Shown: positions 48,689 through 59,200, numbered from the stretch's first letter. The stretch is DNA of 63,859 nucleotides from Blastococcus sp. TF02A-35 (GCF_004571075.1 NZ_SPQP01000021.1:1-63859); one strand, 5' to 3'. Notes: generated from the letters alone by a model not told the origin. Made by a program: numbers and translations.

Positions 48689-49966
48689 TTACGCGGCGCC
48701 GACGGCGGTGGCGCCACCCCGGGACTCGGCCTGCCCGCCCCGGGCGGCCTCCGCGTGCTCCAGCCGGTCCTCGGTCGCCATGCGGGTCAGCGCCGCACCT
48801 GCCTCGGCGTCCCGCGTGAGGTTCTCGCCCGAGTGCGGGTCGAAGACGTGGATCTTGCGGGTGTCGAGCCAGAACTCGGCCTCGCGCCCCTCGCGGATCC
48901 GGCTGGTCGAGTCGATCGACACGATCGCCTGGGTGCGCAGCTCCTCGGAGTCCAGCTCGCGGGAGAGCTCGCGCAGCTGCGCGGTGATCGACTCGGGTGC
49001 GTCGTAGGGGATGTAGGCGTACTGCGAGTCGCCGAGCCACTCGGTGACGTCGACGCGGGCGCGGAACACGGTGCCCACGGGCCGCTTCGCCTCGTCGACG
49101 AGGGAGGCGTCCTCGAAGTACTCCGGCCGGATGCCGACCAGCAGCAGCTCGTGGCCGGCGACCTGGCCGGCGCGCTTCTCGTCGAGCTCGATCGGGCCGA
49201 ACGGCGTCACCAGGCGGTTGCCCTCCACGGTGGCCGGCAGGAAGTTCATCGGCGGCGAGCCGATGAAGCCGGCCACGAAGAGGTTCACCGGCTGCTCGTA
49301 CAGCTCGCGCGGCGAGGCGACCTGCTGGATCTTGCCCTTGCGCAGGACGCAGACCCGGTCGCCTAGGGTCATGGCCTCGGTCTGGTCGTGGGTGACGTAG
49401 ACGGTGGTGATGCCCAGGCGGCGCTGCAGCCGGGAGATCTCGGTGCGCATCTGGCCGCGGAGCTTGGCGTCGAGGTTGGACAGCGGCTCGTCGAAGAGGA
49501 ACGCCTCCGCCTGGCGGACGATGGCGCGGCCCATCGCGACCCGCTGGCGCTGGCCACCGGAGAGGTTGGCCGGCTTGCGCTCGAGGTGGTCCTTGAGCTC
49601 CAGGACGTCGGCGGCCTCGGTGACCCGGCGGCGCACCTCCGCGTCCTCCATCTTGGCCAGCCGCAGCGGGAAGGCGATGTTCTCGAACACCGTCATGTGC
49701 GGGTAGAGCGCGTAGTTCTGGAAGACCATCGACAGGTTGCGGTCCCGCGGTGCCTTGTCGTTGACGCGGGTGCCACCGATGACCATGTCGCCGCTGGTGA
49801 TGTCCTCCAGCCCCACGATCATCCGCAGCAGCGTCGACTTCCCGCAGCCGGAGGGGCCGACCAGGATCATGAACTCGCCGTCGGCGATGTCCAGGCTGAC
49901 GTCGTTCACGGCCGGGTAGCCGTCGCCGTACTGCTTGACGATGTGCTTCATCTCGATGGAGGCCAT
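48689..49966 (-). CDS. sugC: ABC importer ATPase, SugC/UgpC/MsmK type
   Basis: The 425-residue ATPase has Walker A VGPSGCGKST, signature LSGGQRQRVAMGRA, Walker B AFLFDEPLSNLDAKLR and the switch His in VTHDQ, followed by the C-terminal OB/TOBE regulatory domain of carbohydrate importers (about residues 240-370). The last 40 residues are low-complexity. By linkage it energises the SugA-SugB permease. It starts 57 nt after sugB. Confidence 0.9.
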   Translation of the reverse strand: MASIEMKHIVKQYGDGYPAVNDVSLDIADGEFMILVGPSGCGKSTLLRMIVGLEDITSGDMVIGGTRVNDKAPRDRNLSMVFQNYALYPHMTVFENIAFPLRLAKMEDAEVRRRVTEAADVLELKDHLERKPANLSGGQRQRVAMGRAIVRQAEAFLFDEPLSNLDAKLRGQMRTEISRLQRRLGITTVYVTHDQTEAMTLGDRVCVLRKGKIQQVASPRELYEQPVNLFVAGFIGSPPMNFLPATVEGNRLVTPFGPIELDEKRAGQVAGHELLLVGIRPEYFEDASLVDEAKRPVGTVFRARVDVTEWLGDSQYAYIPYDAPESITAQLRELSRELDSEELRTQAIVSIDSTSRIREGREAEFWLDTRKIHVFDPHSGENLTRDAEAGAALTRMATEDRLEHAEAARGGQAESRGGATAVGAA

Positions 49967-50023
49967 CAGGAGTCGTCCCCTCGGGTCGGAGCGGTGCTGA
50001 GTCGGGTGCCGGCGCTCATCGGG

Positions 50024-50857
50024 TCAGCCCTTGACCGCGCCGTTGGTGAGGCCGGCGACGATGCGCCGCTGGAAGAGCAGGACCAGGACGACGACCGGGA
50101 TGGTGACGATCACCGCAGCGGCGGCGATGGCCCCGGTCGGGTCCTCGAACTGCGAGGCGCCGGAGAAGAGGCCGAGCGCGGCGGGGACCGGCCGGGCCGC
50201 CGACGTCGAGGTCAGCGAGATGCCGTAGACGAAGTCGTTCCAGGCGATGAAGAACGCGATGATCGCCGTGGTGAAGACGCCGGGCGCGGCCAGCGGCACG
50301 ATCACCTTGCGGAACGCCTGCCAGGTGGTGGCGCCGTCGACCTGCGCGGCCTGCTCCATCTCCCAGGGGATCTCCCGGAAGAAGGCCGACATGGTCCAGA
50401 TGGAGATCGGCAGGGTGAGCGACAGGTACGGGATGATCAGCCCGGGCCAGGTGTCGTAGAGCCCGATCTGCCGCCACACGTTGAACAGCGGCGTCACGAT
50501 CGAGATGACCGGGAAGATCGCCACGACCAGCGCCGTGGAGAGCACCATCTTCTTGCCGGGGAAGTCCAGCCGGGCGATCGCGTAGGCCGCGAACATCGAC
50601 AGCAGGCACGAGATCGCGGTGGCGATCAGGCAGATGCCGAAGCTGTTGCGCAGCGCCGGCAGGAAGAGCTCGCTGGCATCACCGGTCAGGATCAGGCTGT
50701 AGTTGTCCAGCGTTGCCCCGTTGGGCAGGAACTCCCCGGAGTTCAGGTCACCCGCGGACTTGAACGACAGCGCGACGATCCAGCCGATCGGGAACAGGCA
50801 GTAGACGACGATCGCCAGCCCGCCGACCCACCACCAGATCTTCTCCTTGCGGGACAT
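50024..50857 (-). CDS. sugB: Carbohydrate ABC importer permease, SugB type
   Basis: The 277-residue permease has six spans and the EAA loop EMEQAAQVDGATTWQAFRKVIVPL that contacts the ATPase. Its ATG overlaps the sugA stop by one base (TGATG), so the two permeases are co-translated. The best match by memory is the trehalose importer LpqY-SugABC of mycobacteria; other disaccharides are possible. Confidence 0.88.
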   Translation of the reverse strand: MSRKEKIWWWVGGLAIVVYCLFPIGWIVALSFKSAGDLNSGEFLPNGATLDNYSLILTGDASELFLPALRNSFGICLIATAISCLLSMFAAYAIARLDFPGKKMVLSTALVVAIFPVISIVTPLFNVWRQIGLYDTWPGLIIPYLSLTLPISIWTMSAFFREIPWEMEQAAQVDGATTWQAFRKVIVPLAAPGVFTTAIIAFFIAWNDFVYGISLTSTSAARPVPAALGLFSGASQFEDPTGAIAAAAVIVTIPVVVLVLLFQRRIVAGLTNGAVKG

Positions 50858-51819
50858 CAGCGCTCACCTCTCGCGGAAGCCAGGTCCACCTTGAAGCCCT
50901 TGATGAACAGCGCGGCGATGAGGACCACGCTGAGGAACAGCAGCACCGAGACCGCCGACCCGAGGCCGATCTCCAGCCGGGAGATCGTCTGCCGGTAGGC
51001 CAGGAACGACACGGACTCGGTGTTGTTGGCACCGCCGGTCATCACGAAGATGCTGTCGAAGACGCGGAAGGCGTCCAGGGTGCGGAACAGCAGGGCCACC
51101 ATGATCGCGGCCTTCATGTTCGGCAGCGTCACCTTGACCATCCGCTGCCACCAGGTGGCGCCGTCGACCTTGGCCGCCTCCTGCAGCACCTCCGGCACCT
51201 GGGCGAGCCCGGCGAGCAGGAGCAGCGAGATGAACGGCGTGGTCTTCCAGATCTCGGCGAGGCAGACCACCAGGAGCGAGGTCCCGGTGTCGCCGAACCA
51301 GTCGGTGTCCGCGGAGACGCCCGGTATCCAGGCGAACCACGAGTTCACGAACCCGGTGTTGATGTCGAAGGCGAACTGCCAGGCGAACGCCGAGACCACG
51401 GTGATGACGGCGTACGGGATGAGGATCGCCGCCCGCACCACCGGCCGGATCGACTTCAGCGCCTTGGCCATGACCAGGGCGAGGGCGAAGCCCAGGACCA
51501 GCTCGACCGCCACGGTGATGACGGTGATCAGCAGCGTGACGCCCAGCGCCGTCCACCACAGCTGGTCGGTGAGGATGACGCCGTAGTTGCTCAGCCCCAC
51601 GAACTCGCGGTTGGTGGGGTCGGTGAGCCGGTAGGCGAACAGCGACTCGTAGACCGCCTGGATGATCGGGTAGGCGGTGACGCCGAGCATGACCAGGAAG
51701 GCCGGCCCGGCGAGCAGCCAGCCGAGCTTGCGCTCGGACCTCGACCGGTCGCTGATCGTGCCGTGCGGCGCGGAGACCGGCTGGGTCTTCTCGACCGGCG
51801 GGAGCGTCGTCTGGGTCAT
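50857..51819 (-). CDS. sugA: Carbohydrate ABC importer permease, SugA type
   Basis: The 320-residue permease has a cytoplasmic N-terminal tail, six spans and the EAA loop EVLQEAAKVDGATWWQRMVKVTLP. Order and sizes (binding protein, SugA, SugB, SugC) match the trehalose system. It starts 13 nt after the lpqY stop. Confidence 0.88.
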   Translation of the reverse strand: MTQTTLPPVEKTQPVSAPHGTISDRSRSERKLGWLLAGPAFLVMLGVTAYPIIQAVYESLFAYRLTDPTNREFVGLSNYGVILTDQLWWTALGVTLLITVITVAVELVLGFALALVMAKALKSIRPVVRAAILIPYAVITVVSAFAWQFAFDINTGFVNSWFAWIPGVSADTDWFGDTGTSLLVVCLAEIWKTTPFISLLLLAGLAQVPEVLQEAAKVDGATWWQRMVKVTLPNMKAAIMVALLFRTLDAFRVFDSIFVMTGGANNTESVSFLAYRQTISRLEIGLGSAVSVLLFLSVVLIAALFIKGFKVDLASARGER

Positions 51820-51832
51820 CGTTCCGTCTCCC

Positions 51833-53194
51833 TCACAGCAGCTGGTCCCCTCGCAGCACCGCGCTGATCAGCTCGGCGGCTGCCTTCCCGGTGCCCTCGC
51901 CCACCGACGACGGCGGGTGGTACTCGCGCTGGAGACCTCCGGAGACCTCGCTGTAGTACGGGGTCTGCGGCCGCGGCTTCGCCAGCTCCAGAGACTCCCG
52001 GATCACCGGCGCCTGCGGGAAGGCCTCGAGCACCTCCGGGTCGTCGAAGACCTCCGCCTTCGCCGCCGGGTTGCCGTTGGTCACGAAGTAGTACGCCTGG
52101 TTCTCCGCCGTCGTGATGCACTCGGCGGCCTCCAGGGCCAGGTCGACGTTCTGGCTGAACGCGCTGATCCCCAGGCTGATCCCGCCCAGCGGCGGCGCGG
52201 CCGGCTGGTCGGGGTCGACCCGCGGGTAGACGGCGGCGCCGTAGTCCTCGGGCACCGACGGGTCCAGGGAGCCGGCGTCGACCGCACCGAGCGCGCGGGG
52301 GTAGACGAAGGGGTAGTTCACCTGGAAGCCGCCCCGCTCGCCCTCGAAGCCGGTGGCCGACGCGTCCTCGTTCTCGGTGGAGAACGCGGGGCTCACGGCG
52401 TCGGAGGAGGCAACCATGCCCATCACCTCTGCCGCGCGTTGCGCCGCCTCGGTGGTGAGGCCGAGCTGGATGTCCGCCGGGTCCTCGGCGTTCTCCTCGA
52501 TGATCGAGCCGCCGGCGGACTCGATGAGCGCGTTGAGCCAGACGGTCAGGGACTCCGCCCGGGCGCCCTGGGCGCCGACGAGCTTCCCCTGGTCCTCGGC
52601 CGCCTGGACGATCTGCTCCCAGGTGACCGGCTCGTCCATGTCCAGGCCGGCCGCCTCGGCGACGGACTTGCGGTACCAGAGCACCTGCGTGTTGGCCCAG
52701 AACGGGACGGCGACGAGCTCGTCGTCCCAGGTCGCGCCCTCGATCGCCCCCTGCACGACACCCTCGGTCACGCGCTCCTCGACGTCGTCGGGGATGTCGG
52801 CCAGGAAGCCGGCCGCCGCGAACTCGGGGATGAACGGCGGGTCGAGGCTCATGATGTCGATGGACGCGTCGTTGGCCGCGAGGCGGCGGACGAGCTGCTC
52901 GCGCTGGCCGGCCGCGTCGCGCGGCAGGACGGCGGCGGAGATCCGGTAGCGGCCCTCGGCGGCCTCGGTGCAGCGGGCGGCGAGCTCGGCCTGGCCTCCG
53001 GAGTCCGGGTTGGTGTACCAGGTGAGCGTCGGCACTCCCCCGGTCCCACCGCCGCCGCAGGCGGCCAGGCTGGAGGCCAGGACGACGCCGGCCGCAGCAC
53101 CGGCGAGGCGTCGAGGCGCCCGGGCTCGTCCGGTTCGGGAGGCCGTCGCCCGCCGGTGTGGCGGGTGCTGGCCGGGGACCTCAGTCACACGCAT
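51833..53194 (-). CDS. lpqY: Substrate-binding lipoprotein, LpqY-like (trehalose-type importer)
   Basis: The 453-residue protein is an extracytoplasmic solute-binding lipoprotein: Arg-rich N-terminus, hydrophobic GAAAGVVLASSLAAC with lipobox LAAC, then a family 1 sugar-binding fold. It delivers sugar to SugA-SugB-SugC. In mycobacteria this system recycles trehalose released in mycolate transfer; here it more likely imports external trehalose or a related disaccharide (inference). The ATG at 53194 is only 2 nt from GGAGG; the in-frame GTG at 53188, 8 nt from it, may be the real start. It leads the four-gene operon. Confidence 0.85.
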   Translation of the reverse strand: MRVTEVPGQHPPHRRATASRTGRARAPRRLAGAAAGVVLASSLAACGGGGTGGVPTLTWYTNPDSGGQAELAARCTEAAEGRYRISAAVLPRDAAGQREQLVRRLAANDASIDIMSLDPPFIPEFAAAGFLADIPDDVEERVTEGVVQGAIEGATWDDELVAVPFWANTQVLWYRKSVAEAAGLDMDEPVTWEQIVQAAEDQGKLVGAQGARAESLTVWLNALIESAGGSIIEENAEDPADIQLGLTTEAAQRAAEVMGMVASSDAVSPAFSTENEDASATGFEGERGGFQVNYPFVYPRALGAVDAGSLDPSVPEDYGAAVYPRVDPDQPAAPPLGGISLGISAFSQNVDLALEAAECITTAENQAYYFVTNGNPAAKAEVFDDPEVLEAFPQAPVIRESLELAKPRPQTPYYSEVSGGLQREYHPPSSVGEGTGKAAAELISAVLRGDQLL

Positions 53195-53309
53195 CGCCTC
53201 CGTTGGCGTCCGGTGAGCCGGGATGATCTCGGCGTTCTCGGAGCGTGGTACCGCCGTCAGGGGCTGTCAAACGGAACGCAACCCGGTCGTGACCCCGCCG
53301 TCACCTGCC

Positions 53310-53342
53310 GTTCCGGCGCGGCGGACCGCGCCGCGCCGGAAC
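53310..53342 (-). terminator. Strong stem-loop after the DUF4032 gene
   Basis: A perfect 14-bp stem (53310-53323 and 53329-53342) with the 5-nt loop GACCG begins 3 nt after the stop codon of the DUF4032 gene. No U-tract follows. Confidence 0.65.
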
Positions 53343-53345
53343 CGC

Positions 53346-54575
53346 TCAGCCCCGGCCGGCGATGACCGAGGGCGTGGTCAGCTCCTCGGGCGTGCCGGGC
53401 AGGACGGTCTCGAAGTAGGAGCGCGCCGCCTTCGTCGTCCCGACGTCCCGGCCGGCCTTCTCGGACAGGAACCACCGGTGCTCGAGCACCTCGTGGAACA
53501 CCTCGGCCGGCTCCAGCCGGCCCTGCAGGGACTCGGGCACCGCGTCGACGACCGGCTGGTAGACCTCGGCGAGCCAGCGGTGGCCGGCGATGGTGTCCGG
53601 GACCGGGTGCCCGGACTTCTGCTCCAGGTAGGCCCGGAAGGCACGGACGTCGTTGAGCAGCCGCTGGGCCTGGCGCTCCTGCACCTCCAGGCCGGTGAGC
53701 CGGAACAGCTCCCGGCGGTTGTGGCCGGGCTCGGCCACCCGCGTCTCGACCCGCAGCCGGGTGCCCTCCGCGGTGGTCCGGAGCTCCACCTCGCCGACGT
53801 CGAAGCCCAGCTCGTTGAGCCGCTGCAGCCGCTCGGCAACCCGGTAGCGCTGCTCGTCGGTGCGGAAGACCTCCTCGCGGGTCACCTCGTCCCACAGCGA
53901 CTCGTAGCGGGGCGGCAGGCTGTCGGCGATCTCGATCGGGTCGAGGTCCTCGGGCAGCAGGCCGCCGAACTGCAGGTCCAGCAGCTCGGCGCCCACCCGC
54001 TCGCGGGCGAGGTCGACGTCGTAGCGGCGCTGGCCCGGCGAGAGGGACGGGTAGCGCTCGGCGGTCTCGGCGTCGACCAGGTAGGCGGCGAAGGTCCCGG
54101 CGTCGAGGCGGAACAGGGTGTTGGACAGCGAGCAGTCGCCCCAGAAGACGCCGGCCAGGTGCAGCCGGACCAGCAGCACGACCATCGTGTCGAGCAGCTG
54201 CTCGGGCGACTGGTGCCCGCGCGGCCGGGAGAACAGCCAGCGGTAGGACATCGAGTACTCGAGGTAGCGCGTCACCAGGATCGCCGGCTGCTCGTCGGGC
54301 CGGTCGACGCAGATCCCGAGCACCGACACCGAGGGCAGCCCCTCCCCCTCGAACTGGGCCAGCAGCGCGTACTCGTGCCGCGCCAGCCGCTCGTCGATCT
54401 CCTTGAGCGCGTAGACCCGTCCCTCGACCGCGACGAAGCGCACGACGTGCCGGGAGATACCGCGGGAGGGGACGTCGAGCAGCAGCTCGTGGTCCCACTC
54501 CTCCAGCGGCTGGTGCCACGGCAGCGGGAGGAGGCCCGTCGCGTCCGTGGCCGGTGGCCGGAAGAGGTAGCGCAT
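53346..54575 (-). CDS. DUF4032 protein with kinase-like N-terminal domain
   Basis: The 409-residue protein has a lipopolysaccharide-kinase-like domain at the N-terminus (YALKEIDERLARHEYALL with a Lys and Glu in the places of a kinase N-lobe; HLAGVFWGDCSLSNTLF and AYLVDAETAE in the places of HRD and DFG motifs) and a DUF4032 C-terminal domain. Family members have no proven activity. The ATG at 54575 is preferred to the GTG at 54578 because GGAG lies 6 nt upstream of it. Confidence 0.82.
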   Translation of the reverse strand: MRYLFRPPATDATGLLPLPWHQPLEEWDHELLLDVPSRGISRHVVRFVAVEGRVYALKEIDERLARHEYALLAQFEGEGLPSVSVLGICVDRPDEQPAILVTRYLEYSMSYRWLFSRPRGHQSPEQLLDTMVVLLVRLHLAGVFWGDCSLSNTLFRLDAGTFAAYLVDAETAERYPSLSPGQRRYDVDLARERVGAELLDLQFGGLLPEDLDPIEIADSLPPRYESLWDEVTREEVFRTDEQRYRVAERLQRLNELGFDVGEVELRTTAEGTRLRVETRVAEPGHNRRELFRLTGLEVQERQAQRLLNDVRAFRAYLEQKSGHPVPDTIAGHRWLAEVYQPVVDAVPESLQGRLEPAEVFHEVLEHRWFLSEKAGRDVGTTKAARSYFETVLPGTPEELTTPSVIAGRG

Positions 54576-54674
54576 CACGTGCTCCGTGGGGTCCCGGCAC
54601 GGCGACCGCCGCCCGGTGCCGGTGTGGTCACGATGCCACGCGAGGAGCGCCCCCGCCTGCAGGACGCCCCCTCG

Positions 54675-56186
54675 TCAGTCGGAGTCGTCGGGGCGGCCGG
54701 ACTCGCCGCGCCACATGGCCAGGCGGCCCGCGCGGCTGACCGCGCGCAGCCGGCGCTCGGCCTCCGCCCGGGACCGGCGCGCCGACACCAGCAGCGCCTG
54801 GTCGCCGCGCATCAGCCGGGTGTTCTCGTCGGGCACGAACGCGCGCCCGTGGCGGACGATCAGCACGACGGCGGCGTCCTCGGGCAGCCGCAGCTCGGGC
54901 AGGTAGACGCCGTGCAGCCGCGACCCGGCCGGCACGGTCATCTGCATCAGCTCGGCGTCGAGCTCCTCCAGCGGCGCGGCCTCCACCTGGATCTCCCGGG
55001 GCGCGACCGGCGCGGCGATGCCCAGCCGCCGGGCGACCCACGGCAGCGACCAGCCCTGCACCAGGGTGAAGACGACGACCAGCACGAACACCGTGTCGAA
55101 GACGGTCGTCGCGCCGGGCACCTGCGCCGTCAGCGGGAAGGTGGCGACGACGATCGGCACCGCCCCGCGCAGCCCCGCCCAGGAGATGAAGACCTGCTGC
55201 CGCAGCGGGAAGCGGAACCACACCAGGCTGGCCAGCACCGACAGCGGCCGCGCCAGCAGCAGCAGCGCACCACCGACCAGCAGGGCCGGGCCGACCGCCT
55301 CGGGCAGCCGGGACGGCGAGACGAGCAGCCCCAGCATCACGAAGAGGCCGATCTGCGCCAGCGACGCCATGCCCTCGGCGAAGCCGATGCTCGCCGAGCG
55401 GTGCGGCAGGGTCGCGTTGCCGAGCACGAGACCGCACAGGTAGACGGCCACGAAGCCCGACGTGTGCAGCAGCGAGGCGCCGGCGAAGGCGAGCACGCAC
55501 AGCGCCAGGGTGGCCAGCGGGTAGAAGCCCGACAGCGGCAGCGCGACCCGGCGCAGCAGCTCCGCCCCGCCGTAGCCGACGGCCAGCCCGAGCACGGCTC
55601 CCCCGACCAGCTCGGCGACCACGACCACCGGCACCTGCCACCAGGGGCCGGACACCTCGCCGGTCAGCACGTCGGAGAGCACGACGACGAGGAGGATGAC
55701 CGGGGCGTCGTTCAGCCCGCTCTCGGCCTCGAGGGAGGCGGCCAGCCGCCGCGGCAGCGGCAGCCGGCGCAGGGTGGCGAAGACGGCGGCGGCGTCGGTG
55801 GAGCTGATGACGGCAGCGACGAGCAGCGCGAAGCCCCACTCCCAGCCGAGCAGCCAGACGGTGACCGCCGCGGTGACGCCGATGCTCACCACGACCCCGG
55901 CCGTGGCCAGGCTCAGCCCCGGCCCCAGCGCGCGGCGGACGTCGGCCCAGCGCGTGGTCAGGCCGCCCTCGGCCAGGATGACCAGCAGCGCGGCGACGCC
56001 GAGGGTCTGGGTGAGCGAGTAGTCCTCGAACTGGACGCCGAGGCCGCTCTCGCCCAGGGCCACGCCGATCGCCAGGTAGAGCAGCAGGCTGGGCAGCCCC
56101 AGCCGGTCGGCCAGGCGCAGCGCGACCGCGGCCAGGAGCACGACGACCGCCCCGACGGCGAGGGCCACCGTGACCGTCGTGTTCAC
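54675..56186 (-). CDS. Potassium/proton antiporter, CPA1/NhaP2 type with TrkA-C domain
   Basis: The 503-residue protein has about twelve hydrophobic spans with the cation/proton exchange core SSTDAAAVFATLRR and ESGLNDAPVILL, where the Asn-Asp pair is essential in the family, and a cytoplasmic TrkA-C (RCK_C) domain at about residues 400-480 (VYLPELRLPEDAAVVLIVR). RCK-containing members (NhaP2/CvrA) mostly export K+ in exchange for H+. It is divergent from ileS with 95 bp between start codons. Confidence 0.88.
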   Translation of the reverse strand: MNTTVTVALAVGAVVVLLAAVALRLADRLGLPSLLLYLAIGVALGESGLGVQFEDYSLTQTLGVAALLVILAEGGLTTRWADVRRALGPGLSLATAGVVVSIGVTAAVTVWLLGWEWGFALLVAAVISSTDAAAVFATLRRLPLPRRLAASLEAESGLNDAPVILLVVVLSDVLTGEVSGPWWQVPVVVVAELVGGAVLGLAVGYGGAELLRRVALPLSGFYPLATLALCVLAFAGASLLHTSGFVAVYLCGLVLGNATLPHRSASIGFAEGMASLAQIGLFVMLGLLVSPSRLPEAVGPALLVGGALLLLARPLSVLASLVWFRFPLRQQVFISWAGLRGAVPIVVATFPLTAQVPGATTVFDTVFVLVVVFTLVQGWSLPWVARRLGIAAPVAPREIQVEAAPLEELDAELMQMTVPAGSRLHGVYLPELRLPEDAAVVLIVRHGRAFVPDENTRLMRGDQALLVSARRSRAEAERRLRAVSRAGRLAMWRGESGRPDDSD

Positions 56187-56281
56187 CGCGCCCCCGCCAT
56201 GGGGGCAGTCTCCCGTACCGGGTCGCGGGCCGAGGGGGACGCACCGGCGAGCCCGTTTGCCGGTTCGGGGAGAATGGGGGC

Positions 56282-59200
56282 GTGAGCGCCCCCACCGGTC
56301 CCTTCGCCGCGCTGCCCCCGCAGGTCGACCTCCCCGCCCTCGAGCACCGCATCCTCGAGCGCTGGGAGAGCGAGAAGGTCTTCGACCGGTCGCTGGAGGC
56401 CTCGCAGGGCCGCCCGCAGTGGAACGTCTACGAGGGCCCGCCGACCGCGAACGGCCGCCCCGGCACCCACCACATCGAGGCCCGGGCGTTCAAGGACGTC
56501 TTCCCCCGGTTCAAGACGATGCAGGGCTGGCACGTGCCCCGGCGCGCCGGCTGGGACTGCCACGGCCTGCCGGTCGAGATCGCCGTCGAGCAGCAGCTCG
56601 GCTTCGCCGGCAAGCCGGACATCGAGCGCTACGGCATCGCCGACTTCAACGCCCGGTGCCGCGAGTCGGTGGAGAAGCACGTCGCCGACTTCGCCGACCT
56701 CACCCGCCGGATGGGCTACTGGGTCGACTTCTCCGACGCCTACTGGACGATGGACCCCAGCTACATCGAGAGCGTCTGGTGGTCGCTCAAGCAGGTGCAC
56801 GGCAAGGGCCTGCTCGTCGAGGACCACCGGGTCGCCCCCTACTGCCCGCGCTGCGGCACCGGCCTGTCCGACCACGAGGTCGCCCAGGGGTACGAGTCGA
56901 TCACCGACCCGTCGGTGTACGTCCGCATGCCGATCCTCGACGGCGAGTGGGCCGGCAGGGCCGACCTGCTGGTGTGGACGACGACGCCGTGGACGCTGCC
57001 CAGCAACACCGCCGTCGCCGTGCACCCCGAGGTCACCTACGTCGTCGCGCGCGCCGCCGGCACCGAGGACGTCCCCGTGGTCGTGGCCGAGCCGCTGCTG
57101 GCCGCGGTCCTCGGTGAGGACGCCGAGGTCCTCGGCCGGGCGCCCGGCCGGGACTGGGAGCGGACGCACTACCAGCGGCCCTTCGAGCTGGTCGAGTTCC
57201 CCGAGGGCGACGCCCACTTCGTCGTCCTGGCCGAGTACGTCACCACCGACGACGGCACCGGCCTGGTGCACCAGTCCCCCGCGTTCGGCGCCGACGACCT
57301 CGCCGTCTGCCGCGGCTACGGCCTGCCGGTGGTGAACCCGATCGACGCGGCCGGCCACTTCCTGGCCGAGGTCCCGCTGGTGGGCGGGCACTTCTTCAAG
57401 GCCGCCGACCCCGCGCTGGTCGAGGACCTGAAGGCCCGCGGCGTCCTGTTCCGGGAGATCCGGTACGAGCACAGCTACCCGCACTGCTGGCGCTGCCACA
57501 CGCCGCTCATGTACTACGCGCAGCCGTCCTGGTACATCCGCACCAGCGCGATCAAGGACCAGCTGCTGGCCGAGAACCAGAAGACCAACTGGTTCCCGGA
57601 GAACATCAAGACCGGCCGCTACGGCGACTGGCTGAACAACAACGTCGACTGGGCGCTGTCGCGCGACCGGTACTGGGGCACCCCGCTGCCTGTCTGGCGC
57701 AACGACGCCGACCCCGCCCGCATGGTCGTGGTCGGCTCCCTCGCCGAGCTCTCGGAGCTGACCGGCCGCGACCTGTCCGAGCTGGACCCGCACCGGCCGT
57801 TCATCGACGAGGTCACCTTCACCGTGGCCGGCGAGGAGGGCACCTACCGGCGCGTGCCCCAGGTCATCGACGCCTGGTACGACTCCGGCTCCATGCCCTT
57901 CGCCCAGTGGGGCGCGCCCTACCGCAACCAGGAGCAGTTCGAGGCCGCCTACCCGGCGCACTTCATCGCCGAGGCGATCGACCAGACCCGCGGCTGGTTC
58001 TACTCGCTCATGGCGGTGGGCACCCTGGTGTTCGAGCAGAGCTCGTACGACAACGTGCTGTGCCTGGGCCACATCCTGGCCGAGGACGGCCGGAAGATGA
58101 GCAAGCACCTCGGCAACATCCTCGAGCCCATCCCGCTGATGGACCGGCACGGCGCCGACGCCGTCCGCTGGTTCATGCTGGCCGGCGGCTCGCCGTGGTC
58201 GGCCCGCCGGGTCGGCCACGAGACGCTGTCCGAGGTCGTCCGCAAGGTCCTGCTCACCTACTGGAACACCGCCAGCTTCTTCACCCTGTACGCCGAGACC
58301 AACAGCTGGGACCCGGCCTCCGCTCCCGCGCCGGCCCGCGCCGAGCGGCCGCTGCTGGACCGGTGGGCGCTGGCCGAGCTCGCCGCGGTCACCCGCGACG
58401 TCACCGCCGCGCTGGAGGAGTTCGACACGCAGGGCGCCGGCCGGCTGCTCGCCCAGTTCGTCGACGACCTGTCCAACTGGTACGTGCGCCGCTCGCGCCG
58501 CCGCTTCTGGGACGGCGACCCCTCGGCCCTCGGCACGCTGCACGAGGTGCTCGACGGGCTGACCCGGCTCATGGCGCCGTTCACGCCGTTCGTCACCGAC
58601 GAGGTGTGGGTGCGCGCGGTCGTCCCCGGTCGGGCCGACGCGGTCGACTCGGTGCACCTGGCCTCCTGGCCCGAGGTGGACACCGAGGCCCTCGACGACA
58701 CCCTGGTCGAGCAGATGACGCTGGTCCGCCGGCTCGTCGAGCTCGGCCGCTCGGCCCGCACCTCCGCCAAGGTGCGGACCCGGCAGCCGCTGGCCCGCGC
58801 GGTCGTGGCCGCGCCGGGCTGGTCCACGCTCCCCCGCGACCTGGTCGCCGAGGTGGCCGACGAGCTGAACGTGGCCGAGATCCTCGAGCTCGCCGCCGTG
58901 GGCGGGGACCTGGTCGACGTCAGCGTGAAGATCGACTTCCGCGCCGTGGGCCGCCGGCTCGGCAAGCAGGTGCAGGCGGTGGCGAAGGCCGTCGCCGCGG
59001 CCGACGCCGCCGCGCTGGTCGCGGACTACCGGGCCGGGACCGCGTCCGTCGACGTCGAGGGCACCCCGGTCGCGCTCGCCGACGGCGACCTGGTCGTCAC
59101 CGAGACCCCCCGCGAGGGGTGGACGGTGGCCAGCACCGGTGGGCTCACCGTCGCGCTGGACCTCACGCTGACCCCGGAGCTGGAGCGGGCGGGCCTGGTC

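Noticed and set aside
53242..53255. T-box-like core AGCGTGGTACCGCC on the plus strand
   Set aside because: It matches 12 of 14 bases of the T-box core, but no rightward gene follows; the next 3 kb on that strand is antisense to the DUF4032 and antiporter genes. No specifier stem is visible.
53289..53304. GTGAC-n6-GTCAC inverted repeat upstream of lpqY, possible operator
   Set aside because: It is between the strong DUF4032 terminator and the lpqY start, but matches no operator consensus I know and such short GC-rich repeats are frequent here.
56187..56281. Expected T-box leader in front of ileS
   Set aside because: Many actinobacterial ileS genes have one, but the 95-bp gap to the antiporter is too short and contains no T-box core.
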